Shown: piece after piece, positions 1 through 10,466 of the stretch | Numbering within the stretch: the stretch's first letter is position 1 | Layout of the letters: each line of letters begins with the position of its first letter | DNA from: Drosophila miranda | Lineage: Eukaryota > Arthropoda > Insecta > Diptera > Drosophilidae | Assembly (NCBI RefSeq): GCF_003369915.1 | Contig: NC_046675.1 | Span: forward strand, 4,340,001-4,404,000 | Direction of reading: 5' to 3' | Length of the DNA: 64,000 nt | Translations under genes and position numbers: made by a program | The notes under the pieces: model-generated | Databases searched by the model: none | Seen by the model: only the letters and a program-made list of their open reading frames with translations | Told to the model about the DNA's origin: nothing

Positions 1-571
1 CATGGGTAGAGTTACGTCAAACGCTATCTATCTGTCCATATCTAATTTACACCCAAACACGAAAGAATCCTCTCTATCCATTATTATTTTAAAGTGCCGT
101 TTCCCTCAAATTTAATCAAACAAAATCAAAATGATAAAGAATGGGACCTACCAAAGTAAAAGCATGCGTCAGATTTGACCATTATTTTTCATGTGCTTAC
201 GTATGACTTTCTCGGTAATTTTCATGATTGTAGATCACCTAATATATCATAAAAATGTCTACAATTTCGTCTTTTTTCATTGCCTAAGAGTTTGAAAATC
301 CAGAAATCAATAAGTCAAGAATAACGAAACGCTTCCTTCCCTCCGAGGCACATGCCATCATATATCACCCATCATAGTTAGGGTATCATTAAACACAGAC
401 ATACTTCCACCCGCCCCCCTCCAGATGAACTGTTTGCGTTACTTTGTTTCTCTGCGTTTACTTTTGGACCCCGCTCCAAACATTTGCGATTCGATGACAT
501 TAAACGGTAAAACAAAACCAAAAACTGATACGAGCCAGAGAGTGTTTCTATCTTTATACTTTTTTGTGCGA

Positions 572-586
572 GTGTGTGTGTGTGTG
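572..586. repeat. (TG)n microsatellite
   Basis: Uninterrupted GT/TG dinucleotide run inside the putative intron of the PDZ gene. Confidence 0.85.
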
Positions 587-712
587 AATGGATCTATTTG
601 CTTGGCATCCCTCCTCTCCAATTAAGACCAGCTTAGGGAGAGAACAGCGATGACATCACAGAGGAAGAACCACATATTTGTTGCTTTGCAAATTGAAATG
701 CTTTTCACATAC

Positions 713-740
713 GCAGACAGGCAGACAGACAGATAGACAG
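713..740. repeat. GCAGACA/GACA short tandem repeat
   Basis: Imperfect tetranucleotide-like repeat (GCAGACAG, GCAGACAGACAGATAGACAG) in the intron of the PDZ gene. Confidence 0.7.
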
Positions 741-1089
741 CATAAAAAAGTGGAAAATATTCTTATCAAGAGGCAGAGGGCACACAAATGGGCGCGCCGC
801 GTCCATCATCCCATCCCAGACATTGGACAGCGGCAGGGACACTTGGGGGCAAGACATAAAGGAAAATGTTGCAATGCCAAAAGTGAACCCAAAGGGAAGT
901 AGGAGTAGTAGTGGGAGTGGTGTGAGAAGAAGGAGCTCCTGCTTGGTGGTTGATGAAGTCATTTCTTCGCTCTTTTACGGGAGAGAGTGCGCCAGTCCCA
1001 GACGGGAATATGGCCAGTGACACACACAAACACACCCGATTGGACTAGGGCTATGGTGAGTGGTGTCCTGCATGGAGTCATTCACTTAC

Positions 1090-1227
1090 CGATCCACAAT
1101 CTGCTGCCGGCGAATTCTCCACAATGTCGTAGATGACATGTGGCGGTCCAGTTGATCCAAGCAGCGAAAACCCGAAACCGGAATGCTGTTCGCTGCGTCG
1201 CAGCACCACTTTCAATTCCTCGGTCAT
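1090..1227 (-). CDS. PDZ-domain protein, first coding exon (partial gene)
   Basis: The 46 codons from ATG (1227-1225) to the GTAAGT donor at 1089 encode the start of a PDZ domain, a module that binds C-terminal peptides and scaffolds signalling complexes. A beta strand (KVVLRR, residues 6-11) is followed by the carboxylate-binding loop SGFGFSL (16-22, the classical GLGF position). Next come HVIYDI and the ENSPAADCG segment (38-45), where PDZ domains normally continue with a conserved Gly-Asp turn; the exon stops just before it, in phase 0. The reading frame stays open upstream to 1266 but has no earlier ATG. The PDZ lies at the extreme N-terminus, as in several adaptor and Rho-regulator families. 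I cannot say which family, because the rest is outside the window. The gene is divergent from the ULK3 gene. Confidence 0.75.
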
Positions 1228-1955
1228 TGCGCCGTGTCCGCCGTCCGTCTGCGCCTTCAGCCCCAAAAAAGATGCCGCTCCCTGTGCGTGTGCTGTGATG
1301 TCGCTGCTCCTGCTCCTGTTTCAGTGCAGTACTGCTTGGCTCACACTCTTATGTTTATAACTTTTTCATATATACTTAATTTGTACTGCTAGCTTTATTC
1401 GCGTTCGTTTTGGGCTTGGCTAACAATACCTCTGCCGTCGCTGCTACCTCTGCCGCCACTTCAGCACTTCTTTTGAGCAGTCATTTACACACACAGAGAA
1501 CAGACACAAAACGCACTCACAACACGCACACACACTCATCACTCTCACGACACAATTACAGCTTTAAAATCGACTCCTTCGCGGATTTTGTTTATCATTT
1601 TTTTTTTTAATTGTTTGATTGCACTTTTTCTCGCGGCTGGCTGGGCGCAGCCTTAACTCTTTAAACGCAAATTTCCAACGGCCACCGCATCACGAAAACT
1701 TGTTTAATTTTTTCCTTTTTTCTCTTCTTTTTTTTGTGTTAGACTTTTAGCCGCCGCCGCAGTGGCTACTTTTCTGCGTGTCGCTGCCACGGATCACAGT
1801 GGTTCAACCGCACATTCTTGCGCGTTTTCGTGTTGCTGTTATTAGTAACATTTCCGTTTTTCTTTTACCAGCATTTAATGGTGATTAATTCATTTTTTTA
1901 ACTCGGGGGAAAAATGCGCGATCCGCGACGTTGTTTTCAGTGGATTTATCGATAA
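1228..1955 (-). promoter_or_regulatory. 5' UTR and promoter region of the PDZ gene
   Basis: About 700 bp upstream of the PDZ start codon. It contains CA-rich runs (1488-1555), homopolymer T tracts and no coding bias. A DRE octamer sits at its far end (1947-1954), just before the repeat cluster starts. This fits a TATA-less promoter with a transcription start somewhere around 1800-1930. The exact start is inferred, not seen. Confidence 0.4.
1947..1954. promoter_or_regulatory. DRE (DREF-binding) octamer TATCGATA
   Basis: Exact palindromic TATCGATA, the DNA-replication-related element bound by DREF in many Drosophila housekeeping promoters. It lies 720 bp upstream of the PDZ start codon. It could also be a chance match, but its position at the junction of the gene and the repeat block suits a promoter. 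Confidence 0.5.
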
Positions 1956-1964
1956 AATATACCG

Positions 1965-4105
1965 TCCGACCCTCAGAAATATATCAAAATATACCATATG
2001 ATTTAAAAAATATACCGTAAATATACTGACGAATTGAAGTTGTACTATACATATTCCTCGATTTTGATATTCCGTCGAATATTACCAGCTATATAGCAAA
2101 TTTAGCCATGCCCACATAATTTTATACGATTAATGAATCAATTTTCTACCAATTGGTTTGTTTTTAGTCCTTGCTTTTATTGTATTTTAACTAAAACAAG
2201 GTTTAAGCAAAATAGTTCAACAAAAAAAACAGTCGCAATGTTGCTGGTATTTGAAGACATGATGCGTGTATAGGCCTTTGTGCACCCTATTTCGTTAATT
2301 TTATATGAAGATCAAACGAAATTTATTAAGACCTTTTCTCAAATTGATATTCTTTAGATATATTCAAGTACATTATTAGTATCTTGAGTATATTTATCTC
2401 GATCCTGATACCTACGGAATCTTGGATGACAAACATTTTCTCAATTCTATAACATCCATTTCCCCCAGGGTATGTGTGCATGGAATGGGACTCATTGTTC
2501 TGAACCGGTTATGACGACTAATTCTTGGTTAATCTTTCTTCCGTCGAATATTCCCAGCTATATAGATCTCTTAATTTTGCCCAGATAATTTTATATGATT
2601 GCTGAAACAATTTTGATCAAGATTAACTATTTTTAAGTACTTGCATGTGTTTTGTTTTGACAAAAACACGATTTCAACAAAAATGTTCAATAGTCGCAGG
2701 TTGTGACGTCAATGTTGCTGGTATTTGCAGACTCATTTGTTGTCAACCAGGGTATGAGCGTTTGTATACCCTATTTCGTGAATATTATATAAAGATACTG
2801 TTTTCCAAGCTGCTTTCAAATGTAATTAATAAAGGCCTTGTTTTAGATTGCATTTTTTTGGTCTATTCATGCATTTGATTAGGTGTTTGTATATAAATCC
2901 TGATCCCAGTACCAGTTCTTTGTCTCTGTAGACAGACGATGAGCTGCAAAATATCGTTTAAAACAGAGACTATCTAGTTTCTGCATTAATTAGAGCCTGG
3001 AATGACACACATTTCCAAAATTCTATATCATCCATTTCCCCAGGGTACGTGTGCATGGAATTAGCAACATGTTTGTGTATGGAATGGGACTCATCTGTTG
3101 CGAACCGGGTATTGCCAAATCCGGATATTTCAAGCTATATAGAGTTTTCAGCTTTGCCCACTTAGTTTTATCCCACAGATGAATTTATTTTCTATTTTCT
3201 AACATCTTTAAATTGCTTGTAAGTATTTTATCTTGACTACAATACGGGTTTCAAGTAAATGTTGCTGCAACTTTTGTGTATGGAATGCGCAACATTTGTG
3301 CATGGAATGGGACTCATTGCTGTGAACCGGTTATTACAGATTCTACCCGGTTCAAATAAATACCAAAGTATACGGTCTCATTTGAAAAATATACCGAGTG
3401 GTGCGCGCCAAATCGAACTTTTTTGAATGTGAGCGACAAGGATTTAAATGTTGTCAACCGGGCCTTTATCTATGTCATCATAATTTTATACGGATGATGA
3501 ATCAATTTTATATTTAACTGGTGTATTCTTAATACTTGCTTTTATTGCATTTTGCGTAAAAAGAGGTTTTAGCGAAATAAGCCAAACAAAAAACAAGTAG
3601 CGAAATAGGTCAATCGAAACAAACGAAAAAGGAAATTGCTCAATTTTGATATTCCATTGAATAATTCTGACTAACTAAATCTCTCAGCAATGCCCACATA
3701 GTTTTATCCCATTGATGAATAAATTTTCTACAAGATTGGCTAAATTTAAGTACTCCCTTTTATTGGGTTGTGTCTAAAATAAGTTTTAAGCCAAAATGGT
3801 TAAACTATAAGACGGTTGTGAACGGCATAAAACGTAAGTGAACATATGGACATATTTATACCCTATTTACCCTCAATCACTGTTAGAACTATTTATGCAC
3901 CTTATTAGTTTCTTGTACATATATCTCTATTCCGATACCTATTCTTGATCTCTGTAAGAAGACCATAAAGTGCAAAATTGCATTGTGATATCTTTAAAAC
4001 GGAGACTGACTAAATTCTACATTGGAACCTGGGATGTCAAACATTTCCTGAATACTATAATATCCCTTTCCCAAGGGTAGCAGAATGTTGCTCATTCCCG
4101 GGCAC
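1965..4105. repeat. Cluster of degenerate nested repeats, probably decayed mobile-element sequence
   Basis: At least four or five diverged copies of the same blocks occur in order. Block A reads roughly 'ccgtcgaatatt.ccagctatatag' then 'gcccacataattttat..gattgatgaatcaattttcta', then 'taagtacttgcttttattg' and a 'caaggttt..gcaaaatagttcaa' end. Copies sit near 2060-2225, 2540-2690, 3120-3255, 3470-3595 and 3645-3805. Block B ('tctcgatcctgatacctac', 'ggatgacaaacattt', 'tatcatccatttcccc.agggta') sits near 2395-2475, 2890-3045 and 3910-4080. Block C ('tgtgcatggaatgggactcatt..gaaccggtta') is near 2475-2510, 3050-3110 and 3275-3335. Short 'aaatataccg' runs appear at 1955-2030 and 3355-3400. There is no long ORF, so it looks like an old non-autonomous element or satellite-like expansion. 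I cannot name the family. Confidence 0.7.
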
Positions 4106-4587
4106 ATGCTGTCGCCAACATAAGGTTGCCAATGGTGTAGCGCAATTGTAGCGATGCAAATGCTGATACTATCGACTGAATTCGCGCCAAATATAAATTG
4201 TTTGAAAGTTATTGAGTGACAAGGATGCGTATGTAATCCAGATGTGGTTATAGTGAGTTAAATATACTCATATATAAATGGGTGCTTCTTTTAAAATATT
4301 TATTCGAATGAATAATAATATTCGAAAGTCGTAATAGAGGAATATCATTTCTGATCATGGACAGGAACGATTAACCCATTTTAGACCAGTGGGTATAAAG
4401 ATACTCTCAATGAAAAATTATGACACTTAAAGAATTTTAGCGCAGGTGACGTACAAAACAACGTGGACTTTTTTAAGTAAAGAGAAAGGATAGGAAGGAT
4501 AATTACAAGATTAATTATTATTATTATATTCCGCGGCTTAACCCAAGCTGTTGTCCTGTTTAACTAAAGGGGGCGTAAGTGGGCTAA
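4106..4587. other. Intergenic spacer between repeat cluster and ULK3 promoter
   Basis: AT-rich sequence without a supportable gene. The start (about 4180-4230) still resembles part of the repeat cluster: 'gcgccaaat' and 'gagtgacaaggat' recur from about 3405-3445. Otherwise I see nothing specific. Confidence 0.5.
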
Positions 4588-4596
4588 GTCACACTG
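4588..4596 (+). promoter_or_regulatory. Core-promoter Motif 1-like site (GTCACACTG) for the ULK3 gene
   Basis: GTCACACTG matches the centre of Ohler motif 1 (bound by M1BP), typical of TATA-less housekeeping promoters in Drosophila. It lies 87 bp upstream of the kinase start codon, a normal distance for a short 5' UTR. No TATA box is seen here. Confidence 0.4.
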
Positions 4597-4682
4597 CTGC
4601 TGACCCAAAATTAAAAAATATACGGTTGCTACAATCACAATAAACAGTTGAAAATAAACTTGAATTAAATGACCACATCCAC

Positions 4683-6474
4683 ATGTCACTGCCGCGCATC
4701 ACGGACTATGATATTCTCGAGAAACTTGGAGTGGGCAGCTATGCATCCGTCTACAAAGCGCGCCACAAAGTGGGGCTCACACTTTTACTGTCAATCAATT
4801 AGCTGATTAAAATTTACTATATCTCTATTGCAGAAGCAGCGAACTTATCATGCCATCAAATATGTGGAAATGTCAACGTTATCGCAAACCTCACGAGAGA
4901 ATCTAATAACGGAAATACGCCTCCTCAGGGACCTCAAACACAAGTACATTGTTACGTTGCAGGATTTCTTCTGGGACGATAAGTACGCAAGTAGAATTAA
5001 TGAACGCTATTAATGCCATTACTCATACAGAGTATTCCCCCTAGAAACATTTATATTGTGCTGGAGTACTGCAATGCCGGCAACCTCTCTGCTTTTATTC
5101 GCACCAAGAAGGCCCTGCCGGAGACCACCTGCCGCTATTTTCTACGCCAGTTGGCCGCCGCCGTGCAGTATATGCGGGCCAACGATGTGTCCCACTTTGA
5201 CCTGAAGCCCCAGAACCTTCTCCTCACACGAGGAGCCAATAATGTCTCTCTTAAAGTAGCTGACTTTGGGTAACCACACGGAAAACCATGCCTAAGCCAT
5301 ATTTTCAAACTTTTAAGTGTCTCTCTTTAGATTTGCCCAGCACTTGAAGCTGGGCGAGATCAATCAGCAGTTGAAGGGATCACCGCTGTATATGGCCCCG
5401 GAGATTGTGCGCAAGCACCAGTACGATGTCAAGGCGGATCTCTGGAGCATTGGTGTGATCCTGTACGAGTGCCTGTTCGGCAAGGCGCCTTATAGCTCGC
5501 GGACCATTGAGGAGCTTCTGTTGAAGATACGCACTGCCGAACCCATTACACTGCCACCAAATGCTCGCATCAGCAACGAGTGTCACGATCTCTTGCGCCG
5601 CCTGCTGTCCCACGAACCAATGGCACGCATTTCTTTTGCGGATTTCTTTGCGCATCCGTTTCTAGATCTCAAGACGTTTCCCACGGAGCACACGCTGCAG
5701 AAGGCCATCGATCTGGTCACGCAGGCGTGTGAATACGATGAGAAGCACAACTACAAGGAGGCTTATTATCTATACTGCAGCGCGCTGCAATATTTTGTGC
5801 CGCTGATCACGGAGGAATCGGATGCCCCCAAGCGGCAGGCCCTGCGCAACCGAGCTCTGACCTACATGAAGCGCGCTGAGGAGATCAAGAACTGTATAAT
5901 CGAGGATGAGTACAAACAGCTGGCACTGCGGCAACAAAAGGCTGCTGCTGCAGCTGCAGCCGAACATTCCACAGAGACTCTCCAAACCGCAGAGCCACAG
6001 CCTAGTGGGTCGACTGTGGCGGAGATGCTAGAGCCAGATGCACGATACAAGCAGCTATGTATGAGAGGATAAGCGGTTAATGGTGTTTGGGTTTATGGTT
6101 AATTTTTCCAATTCCATTTCAGTTGCCTTGTCGAACTCTAGTCCGTCCCTGAAAACAGGACTAGAAATCGGACGCAAGGGAGAGCTGTATCTGTATGAGC
6201 GGAAGCTGGAAGCAGCTCTGGAGTCGTATACCTCAGCGCTGGGCATTCTGGTGCCTTTCGTGAACAATGAACCAAAGGGGGAACGTCGCAATCTATTATT
6301 GCAACAGGTTGGTGCATCTTCTATAATTTGATCCGCTATAATGATAATTTTTCCTTTATTTAGTTGGAGTTTTGGATGAAGGAGGCGGAGAGCATTAAGA
6401 GTATATTGAGCGCCAAGAACTTGGACGAAGAGGAACAGAAGCTGTCCACGGTACACAGCTGTACCATACAGTAG
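4683..6474 (+). CDS. ULK3-type Unc-51-like Ser/Thr kinase with two MIT domains (ADUK)
   Basis: Six exons join in frame: 4683-4769, 4834-4982, 5045-5269, 5331-6058, 6123-6307 and 6364-6474. The introns are 56-64 bp, all GT-AG, and the product is 494 aa. Kinase-domain landmarks are the Gly-rich loop LGVGSYASV (residues 15-23), the ATP-site lysine in AIKY (K38), the helix-C glutamate E56, and the catalytic loop HFDLKPQN with D131. The HxD carries Phe where most kinases have Arg; human ULK3 also lacks this Arg. The DFG aspartate is D152, followed by SPLYMAPE. Two MIT domains follow (about 273-340 and 409-470), a hallmark of ULK3, and contact ESCRT-III tails. A poly-Ala linker (seven Ala) separates them. 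The C-terminus HSCTIQ resembles the human ULK3 end as I recall it. The fly homologue ADUK has been linked to stress-induced autophagy. The start is the first ATG of the kinase frame, downstream of the Motif 1 site. The donor of intron 1 (GTGGGG) is weak, but the join restores the conserved frame. Confidence 0.95.
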
Positions 6475-6483
6475 TAGTAACAA

Positions 6484-6489
6484 AATAAA
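6484..6489 (+). other. Poly(A) signal AATAAA of the ULK3 gene
   Basis: AATAAA begins 10 bp after the stop codon (6472-6474), which would give a very short 3' UTR. A longer one cannot be excluded. Confidence 0.5.
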
Positions 6490-7159
6490 AATGATGAGCA
6501 ATTTTTCAGGCGCCTGGAGCGCACTTGTTAGAGTATTTTTGTAGACCGATGTTAGAGGTGCATCGCGTAGTCACGTAGCCTTCTTATATACTTGTATACA
6601 GATACTTATATACAGAGATATATCTATACTAGAATTGCTTTCTATGTACAATAGAACCACAGCAGCTTTTTGTAACGCTTCCCCCAAAAAAAAACTATTT
6701 TATTGTATGTACGAATAATACCAGAAATCCATTATGTACTATGTCCTAACACTTATGAAAAATTTGAACGTAATTTGACGAATGTGCCCTTGTGGAGCAG
6801 CGGTATTAGCCTTAACATTGATGGCCTTCTTCTTTCTAACATTAATTGTATTCTTTTTTTGTTTGTCTCTAAAACGTTAAGTTTTTTATCCTGTAATTTC
6901 TTTCTTTTAAGCGCACCATCATCAGAACCAACACATTCCTCGGATGGTCGAATCCTCCAAAGCTATACCTACTTTTATTCATTGTTCTTAATTTGATTAA
7001 AATCGTTTAATTGATAACCGCATAAAGCTTCGTTTGATATCACTGGAGATACTCGTACATTCTGGCAGCGATAGCACTTTCGTCGCTCTCTTGTAATCTG
7101 AGCTCATAAATAATCATAATCAGTTCGCAGTCCCGATATTGGTAATGGCCAAAGAGCTC
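6490..7159. other. Spacer between the ULK3 gene and the serine protease
   Basis: AT-rich stretch of about 670 bp with no supportable gene. The 97-codon ORF at 6703-6996 has no coding bias and no recognisable domain. The right end presumably holds the upstream control region of the protease. Confidence 0.5.
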
Positions 7160-7167
7160 TATATAAT
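7160..7167 (+). promoter_or_regulatory. TATA box candidate (TATATAAT) of the serine protease
   Basis: TATATAAT lies 46 bp upstream of the protease start codon. It would place transcription start near 7190 and give a 5' leader of only about 15 nt. A TCAGTT initiator-like match at 7120-7125 is an alternative start site; in that case this would not be the TATA box. Confidence 0.45.
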
Positions 7168-7205
7168 AGGGCGGCCAATTGACAGAGAACACATTCCGTT
7201 CTACC

Positions 7206-8137
7206 ATGCTGTCGCATAAAAATCTTCACCTGGCCGCACTTGTACTTTTGGCCATTGTCGGCGTTGGCCATGCTGCACCTCCCATGGGGCGTGTGGTAAA
7301 TGGCACGGACTCCAGCATCGAGAGGTATCCGTTTGTGGTAAGGTTTATGGATGACGGATAAATGAGTTGTGTACTACTGTGGTTATTCTCTCAGATATCG
7401 TTGCGTGGTCCGACCGGTTCGCATTCTTGCGGTGGATCCATCGTCTCCAAGCAGTTTGTGATGACTGCCGCTCATTGCACAGCCGGTCGCACTGCGGATC
7501 AGCTTACGGTGCAGTATGGACAGACACAGATCAATTCCGCGGGTCCCAATGTTGTGGGTGTGAAGAAGATCATCCAGCATGAGTTGTACAATCCCAGCAA
7601 TAACTATGCCAACGATATCTCGCTACTGATGGTGCAGGAACCCTTCGTCTTCGATGATATCAATGTGGCGCCCGTTACGCTCCCAGTGCTTAACTTTTCC
7701 ACTCCTCAGACGGAGGAAGGTGGCGAGGGAGTGCTCATTGGCTGGGGTCTAAATGCGGTGGGTTTTGAGATTGGATTGGAAGAATCCTTAATTCTCCCTA
7801 GAAAATCAAAATAATAATTTTGCTCTCCTTTCAGACTGGCGGCAGCATCCAGACCACTCTCCAGGAGGTGAATCTGAAAGTCTACTCGGACGCGGAATGC
7901 ACGTCTCGTCATAATGGGGCCACGGATCCCAGTTACCACATTTGCGGTGGTGTCGATGAGGGCGGCATGGGACAGTGCAGCGGAGACTCGGGCGGGCCTC
8001 TCCTCTACAATGGTCAACAGGTGGGCATTGTTTCGTGGAGCGTCAAGCCCTGCACTGTGGCCCCCTACCCGGGTGTTTACTGTAAGGTCGGCAATTACGT
8101 TGACTGGATTAAAACGAGCCAAATCATATTGGCATAG
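7206..8137 (+). CDS. Secreted chymotrypsin-like serine protease (S1A family)
   Basis: Three exons join in phase 0: 7206-7337, 7395-7757 and 7835-8137 (introns 57 and 77 bp), giving 265 aa, a normal length for a single-domain S1A protease. The order is a hydrophobic signal peptide (residues 7-24), then a very short propeptide ending in R29. The activation site R29|VVNG follows. The catalytic triad is H71 (TAAHC), D118 (ANDISL) and S217 (GDSGGP). The residue six before the serine, which decides primary specificity, is G211, not the Asp of trypsins, so a chymotrypsin- or elastase-like preference is inferred. Six cysteines are in the usual S1A places. It is likely a digestive or otherwise extracellular enzyme; the TATA-like promoter and AATAAA 17 bp after the stop fit a compact gene. 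The ATG at 7206 is preferred over the in-frame upstream codon at 7179, which is ACG-like context before the expected transcript start. The closest D. melanogaster paralogue was not determined. Confidence 0.95.
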
Positions 8138-8153
8138 TCACAGAAATTCCCCC

Positions 8154-8159
8154 AATAAA
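8154..8159 (+). other. Poly(A) signal AATAAA of the serine protease
   Basis: Canonical hexamer 17 bp beyond the stop codon, on the coding strand. Confidence 0.65.
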
Positions 8160-10466
8160 TTTGAAAGACATATATTTTAAAATTGCCCCATAAATCATAG
8201 GATTGGGGTCCACTGACATTGCTTGTGGCGATTGATAAGGCAATCCGATTTCAAGCATATGAAAAATAAATAATGGGATTTTCCAGGTGCGAATGCAAAA
8301 TGTTGCTTAACGTGCATCGGAAAACCCGCGCTTTGTTTTTTGTAGTACTGGGAATAGCTGCATTGTAAAATAGTGAAGTGAGAACAGTTGTTCATGAGAA
8401 TCAATGCATTTTAGTGAGAACAGTTCAAATCCTTTGTTACCAAAGCAGTTGCTTCGTTTTCAAGCAGTTTCTTCGTTTTCAAGCAGTACCCAACGGTGGG
8501 TTTGTATGCGTAGGAGGATAAAGCAGTTTAACGTTCAGTCTGGTGTTGCGAGTCTCAAACTGTAGAGGCAGCACATTTTCAGATCTTTTTTGTTTTCTTT
8601 CATTATTTTAATAAATTAAACTCAGTTAAATTAAAGGAATGATGTTATACGGCTTATTCTAGAAAGTTAATTAGCCCTTGTGTTGATTTTATATTATCGG
8701 GAAATGCTTTAACTGAGATTTATAACCTTTTCCAGCCCATTCTCTTCCTTTCAGTGACATTTTTTTTTTGTTTTCGACTCTCTCTATCATGAAATGATTT
8801 CTTTATAATCTGTTTTTACACCATAACATTGATTCTGAAATAAAATAGTTCTTAAATAAATGTGTACCAATCCTCACTCGTTTTTAACAGAATTAACCAC
8901 TTTCAATGCCTCAAGCTCTAAAACTGTACCACCAAAAATGCAGAATAAAGCAGTTTGAGTAGCATTGAGCCACTGGACCAATACGAAGACGACCCGAAGC
9001 TGCCACAAAAAGCCCGAGTATCGCCGTTGCCTATGCCTTTTGTGGCACGGTTCTTCTTTCCTCTGCTTTCTGCCGCTGCAGTCAACATTTTCAACTCTGA
9101 CGAAGCGCACGGTTCGACGGACTCAGCTAAAATCAGTTGGAAATCAAATATTTTAGAAAAACGGTCAGTGAATGTGTTTAAAAATGAAGAGTGAGCACAT
9201 GGATAAACGTTTAAACAATGACAAATGTGTCTAAAACATATAAAATGTATTTTAAATATAGAAAAACTTCACAAACATGTTTTAAACTATAAAGAGAATG
9301 TGATAGATTGAAAATGTGTCTGAAACATGAAAAATTCCCCCCCAAAAACTTTTGTGAAACTACAAAGAAAATATGGAAAAATTTTGAGTTGAAAAGACTG
9401 AACAGTGAATAAAAGATAAAACTAGTAAAATCTATCTAAAAACGCAGAGAATTTCCACGAATAAAATATGAAAGAAAAATATCCATAGAAATAGAGACTG
9501 CCCTAAAAACATTTGTGAAACCTCAACGAGAAAGTGAAAACTGTGTTTTTTTTACGATAATCTCTGCGAAAAGATCTTGTCAATGTTGGTGTTTTTGTGT
9601 GGCTGCACTGTGCCATGCAAAAATGAGAAAAATATATTTCATTTGGCATAAAAGAGCAGAATCCGGAAGGCCATCCATCCATCGCCCATTATGATGGACC
9701 ATGGCATTCATTCGTTTAATTAAAAGAACAGAATCCAAAAACAAAAGCAAAAAAAGCCTCGTTAATTGGCTGTTGCGGGGAAACGTGGCGAATGCGTGAT
9801 ACTTTGTCTAGAATTTCGAAATAGCAGAAAATCAAAACCCGAATTGATCCCGTGCCCTGTCGGTGTGGTAGACAGGCATCATCCATATTTCACCGAATCA
9901 AATCAAAGCTGGCTGCAAAGTAGGCTGCAAAATGTACACACATTGTGCGAGGAGGCAGTAATACGATTTTGGGCTCCTACCCTACCGTACTTTTCCATGT
10001 ATTTTCCGGAAATTTCGTGGAAAACACTCAACACAGAAAGCGTATAGAAGAACTTTTAACCATCCCTCAGTGCCACACCGCTCCCCTGGCTCCACTGGCT
10101 CTCTTCCTCTCTCCCTTTCTCACAGACACGCATTTAACTAACAACAAAAGCAATTTGAAAACAATTTTTTGAGTTTTGTGAAAAACGTGCGGCCGTGTGT
10201 GGTCGTGGCATCCATGCTTATGGGTTTTGGGCCTGGCTCCATAGCTCCCCAGCAGCCCAACAAAGGGCGTGGCAGCATTTGGCAATTTGTAACATTTCTA
10301 TGCTGCCAGGGAGCCCAGGAGCCCTAAGTATAACAAAAGGTGCTGCTGCATGATGCAGGATGCTGCTGCCACAAAAGTTGCCCACGCATCGACAGCTTTT
10401 GTGATTTAAGTCGATGTCTTCCATGCGGCATCTGAAAGCAACTTCAAAGTACTTTCTCTTCAAAGA
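8160..10466. other. Gene-poor spacer downstream of the protease
   Basis: About 2.3 kb without a supportable gene. It contains a 19-bp tandem duplication (8449-8486) and an A-rich stretch at about 9190-9545 in which 'aaaacatttgtgaaac'-like phrases recur (near 9340 and 9510). ORFs of up to 93 codons have no coding bias. Confidence 0.5.
8449..8486. repeat. 19-bp tandem duplication
   Basis: Two adjacent 19-bp units (8449-8467 and 8468-8486) differ at a single position; both end in 'cttcgttttcaagcag'. Confidence 0.85.

Larger units (their letters stand above)
1..1089 (-). other. First intron (5' part) of the PDZ-domain gene
   Basis: Begins at the GTAAGT donor (1089-1084, minus strand) of the PDZ exon and runs out of the window. 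I see no second exon that would continue the PDZ domain, so the next exon should lie left of position 1. The stretch is AT-rich with simple repeats: a TG run at 572-586 and a GACA/GCAGACA run at 713-740. Short ORFs on both strands lack Drosophila-like codon bias. Confidence 0.6.

Noticed and set aside
1228..1266. N-terminal extension of the PDZ exon from 1266
   Set aside because: The codon at 1266 is TTG; the first ATG in frame is at 1227 and immediately precedes the PDZ fold.
7179..7205. Upstream in-frame start for the serine protease
   Set aside because: The codon is not ATG and lies before the transcript start expected from the TATA-like box; the ATG at 7206 directly precedes a standard signal peptide.
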